Source: Micromonosporaceae bacterium KJ-029
Lineage (GTDB): Bacteria > Actinomycetota > Actinomycetes > Mycobacteriales > Micromonosporaceae
Assembly (NCBI GenBank): GCA_005402585.1
Contig: BIFP01000048.1
Span: 124,001 to 188,000, forward strand
Reading direction: 5' to 3'
DNA: 64,000 nucleotides
Within the stretch, counting starts at the first letter, position 1. Each line of letters begins with the position of its first letter. Made by a program: the position numbers and the translations under genes. This document shows positions 8,147 to 15,125 of the stretch, one piece after another. The notes under the pieces are model-generated. The model was not told the origin of the DNA. It searched no databases and saw only the letters and a list, made by a program, of their open reading frames with translations.

Positions 8147-9514
8147 ATGAACAGACCGAGCTTAAGCCGGGGCCGTCGGATCACCCTCACCGCAGCCGGC
8201 CTTCTTGCACTAGTCGGCATCATCGGCTACCTGCAAGCTCAGATTGATTCAACAACACTAAAAAATGGTCTAGACGAGCTCGCCAAAAACTGGCATATAT
8301 GGTTGATTGCGATCGGCTCTCTGGTCGGACTAGCCTCGCTGCTGCAGCACTTGCGATACACGATAGCGACTAGCTGGAGCGGCTGCCTGAACCTTGTTCA
8401 AAGAACCGCAAAGTTCGCTCGGCGATCAAGAACAGCAGCCACATTAGCCACGGCCGCTATTGCCAGCATCCTCCTCGCCTCACTGGTTGACCAAAGCGAT
8501 CGCCTGGAAGTCCTCAAGTCGTTCGTATGGCCCGGTGCGATCCTGATCATTATCCTGCTCTTTCGAACCCCGTTCACCAACCTAATCAATCAGATAGATC
8601 AGGCAGAAGGGTGGGGCGTACGAATCTCTCGACAAGCTGACGATGTTCGCCAAATGTCAGAAAGTATTCCACCGCAGGCATTTACAACCGAGCAAGAGTC
8701 GTCGGCGGATGCAGAGGCAGCACAGGGGGGAGAAGAGGGATCTAATGGCAGAAAAGGTCCCGGAGACCCGGAAGACCTGCACGATGGATACGAGAAAGCC
8801 AATGAGGATTACTTTAGGCTGAACCCCGATGAAACAGACCCGGCCCTTGTGATCTTGGCTCGCTGGGAGGGGGTACGGCAACATGCCAGAAATCTTGCCG
8901 AAGACTTCCCCGCTGCTTTCCGTCGCAACCGAAGAGGATTACCGTTCGATCCAGTTGCAGTAATGCACATTCTCGCAACATACGGGATTGCACCCGACGA
9001 ATTGATCAAGGTAGTCGCTTCACTGCGCCACATTCGGAACGAGATCGCTCACGCCCGTCGGGTTCCAATTGACGCTTCAGCTGCACTCTCTTACGACGTC
9101 GCAGCCAGGAAAGTCGCTGAGGCTTTTGGCCGCGCGCGACTTCAACTGCCCTCGATTGTCTACGAACGGGCAGCCATTGAAGCGATTGAAAGGGTCGGTG
9201 GGATCGTCGAGTCAAGCGACTCCCGACGCGAAAGCGATCCCGGCAATGATGCGATCGTGAGCATAGAAGGTAGATTGGTCAACGTGGCAATCAAATGGCG
9301 CTCAAGTGGCCCGCTGAACGCCTCCGAAATCGCGCGGACTCTGAATAAACTCCGGAATTCTGGCCCGAACAGTGGGCAACTTCTTATAACGAACTCCAGC
9401 ACTGAGGCTCAAGACGCAACAGCTGGACCTCTCGCCGCCCTGGAAATAGCAGTCTGGCGAAATAAGAATGATGATGCGGATCTGAAAGAGGCGCTGCTGC
9501 GCAGCTCGCGCTGA
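8147..9514 (+). CDS. Membrane protein with HEPN-like RNxxxH motif and possible nuclease-like tail
   Basis: 455 residues, not assigned to a named family. Four hydrophobic segments (about residues 12-32, 49-69, 95-115, 122-147) are followed by an acidic linker. A helical region (about 225-345) holds R297-N298-E-I-A-H302, the Rx4H signature of HEPN ribonuclease domains. A tail (about 366-445) runs D368...A-I-K383 and then a QLLITNS strand, reminiscent of Mrr/PD-(D/E)xK folds but without a clear ExK. Base composition is clearly AT-richer than in any neighbour, with AAAAA runs and many non-GC third positions, suggesting transfer. Coupling to the upstream GntR gene is likely. A defence or toxin role is only inferred. 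Confidence 0.7.
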   Translation: MNRPSLSRGRRITLTAAGLLALVGIIGYLQAQIDSTTLKNGLDELAKNWHIWLIAIGSLVGLASLLQHLRYTIATSWSGCLNLVQRTAKFARRSRTAATLATAAIASILLASLVDQSDRLEVLKSFVWPGAILIIILLFRTPFTNLINQIDQAEGWGVRISRQADDVRQMSESIPPQAFTTEQESSADAEAAQGGEEGSNGRKGPGDPEDLHDGYEKANEDYFRLNPDETDPALVILARWEGVRQHARNLAEDFPAAFRRNRRGLPFDPVAVMHILATYGIAPDELIKVVASLRHIRNEIAHARRVPIDASAALSYDVAARKVAEAFGRARLQLPSIVYERAAIEAIERVGGIVESSDSRRESDPGNDAIVSIEGRLVNVAIKWRSSGPLNASEIARTLNKLRNSGPNSGQLLITNSSTEAQDATAGPLAALEIAVWRNKNDDADLKEALLRSSR

Positions 9515-9689
9515 CGACATTCGACCCCTCACTTGTAAGTTCTGGGCGTTTCGTCCGGTGGCGCCCGCCCGGGTTTGCGACCTCGGGCGACCGTCTACGT
9601 CCGGCTGCCGGCGGCTGCCCTCTTCCGGCCATGTTGCTGTCACCGCTGCTGTCAGCAGGTCCGGCGACCTGGCTCGCAGCCGGGGCGGC

Positions 9690-10385
9690 TTAGCGAGGAT
9701 CCCGAATAAAGGCGAGGAAATCTTTGCCCAGCTCGTTGGTAACAGACCCCCACGCTCCCGAACCGGTCATCATGCCGCCCAGTGATCCAGCCAGAAGGTT
9801 CGCGCTCTCAAGGCCGGTGTAGTACCGGCGGACAGCCTCCTCGCCTTTCTCCGCTAGCTCGGGCATTCCTGCTTGTACAAGTGCCGTGCGGTTGGAGGTC
9901 ACGCCGAAGTCGGGCCTAGGCAGGCCAGTGCGATCGAACCAGCCGGGAGGGTCGTTGAGCAGGTCGAGCAGCCGGATATGCGTGGGGGTTAGATCGTCAA
10001 TGAGTCGGAAGTAGTGCTGCTGGTCATCCTGGTCTGGCGCTCCTGGCAGGGCAGCGTTGAGCAGCGCGTTGCGCAACGCCTCAAGCTTCGTCTGCTGCGA
10101 GTTTCGCTCAGCGATCCTGGCGGCCGTCATGACGGCGTCAAGAAAGGCATCGTTCTCGCCGAGCGCCTCGGGGTCGAACCCCTCAACCTTGCCTCGGAGG
10201 TCTTCCACCGCCTCGGCAAGATCCGTGAACCATGCCTCCTGCCGCTTCTTCAACGCGTGGTTGAGTGCTGTCATCAGCACGACGGCTATGGTCCCGCCAA
10301 CCATCGGGACCAAGTTGAGGCCGGCCTCAAGGCCGGTCTGTATGGCCTGACGAGCCTTACTGTGGGACGGCGGTTCAGTCTCCAT
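9690..10385 (-). CDS. Hypothetical protein with a predicted membrane-associated N-terminal segment
   Basis: 231 residues from ATG 10385; the frame is open up to 10463 and the true start is uncertain. The N-terminal part has a hydrophobic, Gly-rich segment LVPMVGGTIAVVLMTAL, followed by a helical region containing KLEALRNALLNAAL and LTPTHIRLLDLL. I have seen this combination in widespread uncharacterised bacterial proteins, some beside defence genes, but cannot name the family. It is convergent with the HEPN-like gene. A pore-forming or abortive-infection role would be speculation. Confidence 0.6.
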   Translation of the reverse strand: METEPPSHSKARQAIQTGLEAGLNLVPMVGGTIAVVLMTALNHALKKRQEAWFTDLAEAVEDLRGKVEGFDPEALGENDAFLDAVMTAARIAERNSQQTKLEALRNALLNAALPGAPDQDDQQHYFRLIDDLTPTHIRLLDLLNDPPGWFDRTGLPRPDFGVTSNRTALVQAGMPELAEKGEEAVRRYYTGLESANLLAGSLGGMMTGSGAWGSVTNELGKDFLAFIRDPR

Positions 10386-10487
10386 ATCGCCATGATGACC
10401 GAGTCCGTCCACCCTGTTCGACACCCACCTGCTGTGAGGTATCCGGGTCAGCCACCTCGTCAACTCTCAGCTTGGGAATCGCGTTGA

Positions 10488-11303
10488 TCTGCACCGTGCA
10501 TAGCCGTCCCACCTGGGCAGGCGTACGGGGCGTTCAACCAGATGCAGGTCACCACGTACGCTCCGGCGGACCTGGTCGCCATGGGCCTGGCCATGCCGCC
10601 GACCAACGCCCCCGGCGCCAGGTTCAACTACTCGAACACCAACTACGTGCTGGCCGGACTGTTGATCGAGGCGGTCACCGGCAACGGTGCGGCGGCCGAG
10701 GTGCAGCGGCGCCTCCTGCGGCCACTGAAGCTCACCGGGACGTCCTTCCCTGGCAACGATCCGACGATCCGCGGCCCGCACGGTGGCGCCTACTTCGCCC
10801 CGTTCGGGGTTCGCGACCTCAGCGAGTTCAACATGAGTTGGGCGTGGACGGCGGGCGAGATGATCGCCACCACGGCGGACCTGAACACGTTCTTCCGGGC
10901 GCTGCTCGGCGGCGACCTGCTCAGCCCGGCCACCCTCGACGAGATGCTCAACGCAGTGCCGATGCTGCCGGAGATGCCCGAGGCCGGCGGCTACGGTCTC
11001 GGCATCTACTCGCTGCCCACCCCGTGCGGTGTGTTCTGGGGCCACGACGGCGCGGTGATCGGTCACCTGACGTTCTCGATGCACAGTCGAAACGGTGCTC
11101 GCCAGGTGTCGTCCGGGATCAACATCAGCCACTACCAGGTCGGCCTGCCCGATCCGCACCCGATCGACGTCGCCTGGTATACGTTCCTGCTCACCGCGAT
11201 GTGCCCGGCCAGCGAGATGAACAGCCGCTCAACCGAGGCTGTGCCGCAGCTGCCCAGCGTGACCCGGATGCCGGGCAACGACGCGGCGGTGGCGGTGCCC
11301 TAG
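10488..11303 (+). pseudogene. 5'-truncated beta-lactamase-fold serine hydrolase (D-Ala-D-Ala carboxypeptidase-like)
   Basis: Remnant of a class C beta-lactamase/D-alanyl-D-alanine carboxypeptidase-like hydrolase. The frame opens after a stop at 10485 and the first ATG is 10542. The second motif YSN (in RFNYSNTNY) and an HxG-like third motif (WGHDGAVIGH) are present. The signal peptide and the SxxK motif with the nucleophilic Ser are absent, and no matching N-terminal piece occurs elsewhere nearby. The break coincides with the right edge of the AT-richer accessory segment, so an insertion or deletion probably removed the front. It could be translated from 10542 but should be inactive. Confidence 0.75.
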
Positions 11304-11324
11304 CGTCGAAGTCTGCGAGGAGTG

Positions 11325-11355
11325 GAAAGGGGGCCGCTGGATGCGGCCCCCTTTC
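11325..11355. terminator. Perfect 13-bp hairpin between convergent genes
   Basis: GAAAGGGGGCCGC (11325-11337) pairs with GCGGCCCCCTTTC (11343-11355) around a 5-base loop. It lies between the hydrolase remnant (+) and the secreted protein gene (-), so it can serve both. Confidence 0.85.
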
Positions 11356-11365
11356 GCAGTTGGTC

Positions 11366-11998
11366 TTACTCGAACAGGGACAGGGTCAGCGTCGAGGTGT
11401 AGGCACCCGCGGCGACGTCCGCCGGGGTCCGCAGGAACAGGTCGGCGTTGACCGAGTACGCGTCACCGGCGACCGCGCCGGAGTCGAAGGTCGAGACCAG
11501 TAGTTCCTGGTCGACCAGACCCACGTTGTTGCCGGGCTGGGTCGCCTCGTCCAGCACGGTCACGACCTCCTCACCCTCGGACACCAGGCCGGTGTCGCCG
11601 CCGTCGATCAGGCGCGGCTTCCAGCCCAGGTGACCGGCACCGATCGGCGCCTGACCCGCGCTGCCGACGAAGTCGGTGGCGCTGCCCAGCACCGCCCACG
11701 CCGCACCCGCCGGCACCTCGTCCGCGGTACGGGTGTCGGTGACGGTGACCGTGGGCAGGGTGCCCACGAACTGGCGGACCAGCAGCGTCGACCCGTCCTC
11801 GGCCAGCGCGACCGAGTCACCGGCGATCGACATCGCCAGCACACCCGGCTCCTTGATCGGCTCGATGTCGACCGTCACCCGCACGTCCGCGTCGTCACCG
11901 GGCTCGGCCAGCGCCGGCGACGCCATCGCCACCGAACCGGCCAGTAGGGCACCCGCGGCACCTGCCGCGGCGAGCCGCTTACGACTCCATGTATTCAT
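11366..11998 (-). CDS. Secreted WxL-like surface protein
   Basis: 210 residues from ATG 11998 with a GGAGAG ribosome binding site. The N-terminus has a basic segment, a hydrophobic core and an ALA-type signal peptidase site (about residue 31). The mature protein is acidic and beta-rich; its ending AGAYTSTLTLSLFE and overall pattern resemble actinobacterial WxL-domain-like extracellular proteins, though no WxL motif is evident. It begins 25 bases after the M14 carboxypeptidase stop, so the two are probably co-transcribed. A cell-wall or extracellular role is inferred. Confidence 0.75.
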   Translation of the reverse strand: MNTWSRKRLAAAGAAGALLAGSVAMASPALAEPGDDADVRVTVDIEPIKEPGVLAMSIAGDSVALAEDGSTLLVRQFVGTLPTVTVTDTRTADEVPAGAAWAVLGSATDFVGSAGQAPIGAGHLGWKPRLIDGGDTGLVSEGEEVVTVLDEATQPGNNVGLVDQELLVSTFDSGAVAGDAYSVNADLFLRTPADVAAGAYTSTLTLSLFE

Positions 11999-12023
11999 GC
12001 GATCTCTCCGTTGTTGCTTTCAG

Positions 12024-14792
12024 TTACTGGGCTGCACGCGGGTCGGCGCAGTTGACGGCCGCGTATTCCTTGGTGACGACGCTCGTCACGGCCTCACCGT
12101 TGAGCGTCCCGGTGGCGCGGGCGGTCGCCGAGCCGGCAGAGACCGCGGTCGCCCGGGTGTTGAACTGCTGGAACGTGTTCCCACCCGGCGCCACATTGGC
12201 GGCGGCCTTGTTGCCGTAGGCGCTCTCCAGGCCGATGCTCACGGTCGCGTTATGCTCGTTGTTCGCCTGCACCGCGACGTACGCCTTGCCCGCCACGCAC
12301 CGCACCTGCGCGGTGACCGTCAGCGGCAGCGCCTCCGGGTCCCACGCCTTCTTCTTGTTGAAGTTGGTGCCGCTCCCGTCGGGCAGGTAGCCGTTCTCCA
12401 CGTTGCCCCGGGAGTCCACCGAGAACCAGTGCACGGTCGTGCCGGACGGGACGGTCAGCGTCTCCCCGCCCTCACGGATACCCGCCGAGCCGTAGAGGTT
12501 CGACTCGTAGGTCGGGCGAGAACCGTCGAGGGTGTAGAAGACCGCCGCCGGCTCGTTGGTGTCGAAGGTGAGGTCGACCATGCCCGCCGTGGCGCTCGCC
12601 TCGACGTTCACCGTGCTGGTCGGCGGCGCCGTGTCGGTGTCGTAGTCGCGGGCCACCCGCAGCATCTCCACCAGACCGTTGGAAAACTCCATCGTCTCTT
12701 CCTTGGCGGACGCCCAGGCCGGCTGGAAGGAGGTGCCGACCTCGAAGTTCCAGGCGTAGATGCCGTACTTGTACCAGAGCATGTCACCGGAGTTACCGGC
12801 CGCCGAGTAGAGAACGTCAGCGATCGGACCGGTACGCGCCGGAGTGACCGCCAGGTTGCGGTGCCGCTTGATGGCGGTCAGGATCCGCGACGAGGCACCC
12901 CAGAACAACGACTCCTCGGCCAGCGTCGGCCGCGGCGCCGAGATCCGACCCGGGGTCGCGTACGCACCCGGCGACCACATGAAGTAGTTACCCGAAGAGT
13001 GCAGGTTCATCGAGAACTTGATGTTCCCGCGGGAGGCCAACCAGTCGACGTTCTTGTTCTCCGGCTCCGACAGCTCGCTGGGCCCGGCGTACGTGTCGCT
13101 GGTGCAGCTCGCCGACGCGCCCGAGTAGCCGTCGAAGAGGCTGTACTCGGTGTAGTTGCGGTTGTTGTCCACACCCCACGTGTTGCGGGCGAGGTAGTCC
13201 GCGTTGCCCGTGAGCGGGCAGTGGTTGGTCATGTTCCGACGCTGCGAGTTGAAGTCGTAGAACGAGTAGTGCCCGCCATCCGGGTTGATCGACGGGGCGA
13301 TCCAGATGTCGAGGTTGTCCACCAGCTCGCGGGTGTTCGCGTCGCTCTCGTAGTTGCGCAGCAGCCGCTCCGCGGTCTCGACGGTCACCAGCGGCGGCAC
13401 CCACTCGCGAGCGTGCTCCTGGGCGTAGGCGAGCACGCCGAGCTTGGAGCCGTCGCGGTGCTTGCCGATCCGGATGGCGTAGACGGTGTGCGGGTCGCGG
13501 GAGACCGACGCCGGCGCAAGGAGGCCGTCCGTCAGCATGGTCTTCCCGGTCGTCGCGACCACGCCGGTGCCCGCGTTGCCCCGGTAGGTGTATGCCTGCA
13601 GCAGCGCCCCGGCCTCAGGCGAGGCGTTGAGCGCCGCGGCGACCTCAGCGGCGGTGCTGGTCACGGCGCCGGAGGCGTTGGTGGCCAGACTGACCATCAC
13701 GTCGGTGCCGAGGACCTTCACCGTCAGGGGCGAGTCGGCCACGCCGGGGTTGGCCAGCTGGACCGAGACGTTGTTGCCGCCCTCGTGACCCCAGGCCAGG
13801 GAGTCCACGCCGACCCGGCTGGCGTTGGCGGTGCCGAGCACGGCCTGCGCCTTGCGCCGGTAGCCGTTGGTCTTGTACGGCAGCTCGACGATCTCGGACA
13901 GGCTCGGGTACTGCTGGGCCAGGTTCTTGATCCGGTCGTAGAGCTCGGTGGGGGTCAGGTAGCTGTTGACGAAGTCCTTCTGGTAGCCCGGGCCCTCGGG
14001 AGAGTCGCCGGAGATCGGCAGCCACTCCTTCACCTTGGCGACGGCGACATCACCGGTGGGGCTGGTGATCCGCACGTAGTCGGGCCGGCTGGTCACGTTC
14101 GCCGCGCCCCGGTGGTACATGTAGGCCCCGCCGTCGACGAAGCGGGTGATGCTCTGCGTGCCGCCGGAACCGATCTCGGTGCCCGGTCCGCTGTCCCGCT
14201 GGACGGTGAGCGCGGTGGTGGCGGTCTGCCCCTGCGCCCACTTCGCCTCCACCGACAGCACCTGGGTGGTGCCGTTGGTGTAGTAGTCGGCACGGATGAT
14301 CTTGACGTCGGAGACGGCCGCGCGGGCCGCCATCCCCGCCGCCGCGCTGAACTCCTGGTTGTCCGCCAGGTGTGCGGCGATGGTCGCCTCGCGCTCGGCG
14401 ATCCGGGCCTCCGAGTCGGCCGCGGTGTGCAGGACCTTGCCGAAGGTGTAGCCGGCGGCGGTCAGGGTGGCGACCTCGTTGCCGGTCACCACGGCGTGCA
14501 CGACGATGCCGCCGTCCTCGGTGCGGTCGACATGGTGGTCGAGGTCGACGCCGGTGGCCACCAGCGCGTCCAGCTCGTCGTTGTCGGCGAGCAGCACCTC
14601 GACAACGTTGGCCTTCTCGTCGGCGAGCCGGCCGAGGTCGGCGGGGGGTACGGTGGGTGCCGCAGGTGCGGCGGCCTGCGGGACGACGGCGGCCGCCGGG
14701 CTGACCATCAGCAGCACGGCCGTGCCGGCCGCCAGCGCGGCCGAGGCGGGTAGCCGGCGTCGCCACCGGGAACGGGTACGGAACTCGGACAT
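12024..14792 (-). CDS. Secreted zinc carboxypeptidase (M14), long paralogue
   Basis: 922-residue secreted metallopeptidase. It has a twin-Arg-rich basic N-terminus and a hydrophobic signal segment (about 15-35). The M14 zinc site is visible as EHAREW (His and Glu ligands) and NLHSSGNY (third His), with substrate-binding NPDGG and RRNM segments and the catalytic Glu region KEETMEFSNG. After the peptidase domain comes a beta-rich Asp/Gly region with a FYTLDGSRPTYES motif typical of chitobiase-like CHB_HEX C domains, then a further C-terminal domain (about residues 815-920) absent from its neighbour. It is paralogous to the gene at 15126-17576 and probably arose by tandem duplication. Confidence 0.92.
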   Translation of the reverse strand: MSEFRTRSRWRRRLPASAALAAGTAVLLMVSPAAAVVPQAAAPAAPTVPPADLGRLADEKANVVEVLLADNDELDALVATGVDLDHHVDRTEDGGIVVHAVVTGNEVATLTAAGYTFGKVLHTAADSEARIAEREATIAAHLADNQEFSAAAGMAARAAVSDVKIIRADYYTNGTTQVLSVEAKWAQGQTATTALTVQRDSGPGTEIGSGGTQSITRFVDGGAYMYHRGAANVTSRPDYVRITSPTGDVAVAKVKEWLPISGDSPEGPGYQKDFVNSYLTPTELYDRIKNLAQQYPSLSEIVELPYKTNGYRRKAQAVLGTANASRVGVDSLAWGHEGGNNVSVQLANPGVADSPLTVKVLGTDVMVSLATNASGAVTSTAAEVAAALNASPEAGALLQAYTYRGNAGTGVVATTGKTMLTDGLLAPASVSRDPHTVYAIRIGKHRDGSKLGVLAYAQEHAREWVPPLVTVETAERLLRNYESDANTRELVDNLDIWIAPSINPDGGHYSFYDFNSQRRNMTNHCPLTGNADYLARNTWGVDNNRNYTEYSLFDGYSGASASCTSDTYAGPSELSEPENKNVDWLASRGNIKFSMNLHSSGNYFMWSPGAYATPGRISAPRPTLAEESLFWGASSRILTAIKRHRNLAVTPARTGPIADVLYSAAGNSGDMLWYKYGIYAWNFEVGTSFQPAWASAKEETMEFSNGLVEMLRVARDYDTDTAPPTSTVNVEASATAGMVDLTFDTNEPAAVFYTLDGSRPTYESNLYGSAGIREGGETLTVPSGTTVHWFSVDSRGNVENGYLPDGSGTNFNKKKAWDPEALPLTVTAQVRCVAGKAYVAVQANNEHNATVSIGLESAYGNKAAANVAPGGNTFQQFNTRATAVSAGSATARATGTLNGEAVTSVVTKEYAAVNCADPRAAQ

Positions 14793-15082
14793 GAGGCTGT
14801 CGCACCTATCTCGGCGTGCGGTGGGGGTTGGGAATTGCGCCTCGTCCCGGCCGCCCTAAGCCCCCATTGGCGGACGGCACGACGAAGCGTCCGGAGTGGA
14901 CGCCGCCCGCATCGCCGATTGCGCAGCGTCACACACCGGAACATTGGAGGTGATCAAGGTTGCGAACATCTTTCGCCCGCCGAAGGTCATCTGTCAATCG
15001 TCCCAAAGTATGGGCGGGCGACCCCTCCCACCTTGTCCCAACCGCCCGGGATCTGGGCTTTGACCTGCATATAGACACGGAA
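14793..15082. promoter_or_regulatory. Upstream region of the long M14 gene, duplicated
   Basis: No gene is supported here. The block CATCTTTCGCCCGCCGA-N5-ATCTGTCAATC begins at 14967, about 175 bases upstream of the M14 start. The same block recurs at 17748, about 172 bases upstream of the paralogue. TTTGACCTGC also recurs at both ends (about 15060 and 17830). The conserved parts are probably promoter or operator DNA carried along by the duplication. Confidence 0.5.
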
Positions 15083-15111
15083 GCGGCGGCGCCCCGGCCG
15101 GGCGCCGCCGC
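15083..15111 (-). terminator. Terminator hairpin of the short M14 gene
   Basis: Perfect stem GCGGCGGCGCC (15083-15093) with GGCGCCGCCGC (15101-15111) around a 7-base loop, located 14 bases past the M14 stop on the minus strand. Confidence 0.75.
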
Positions 15112-15125
15112 CTCTCACCTCGTCA

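Noticed and set aside
6903..10541. tRNA or att site at the edges of the accessory segment
   Set aside because: No cloverleaf-like sequence or clear direct repeat pair was found by reading the junction regions near 6.9-7.0 and 10.4-10.5 kb.
11676..14753. Plus-strand open frame of 1025 codons opposite the M14 carboxypeptidase
   Set aside because: A mirror frame of the real peptidase, which has signal peptide and zinc motifs. The second M14 copy shows the same kind of antisense frame, as expected from sequence similarity alone.
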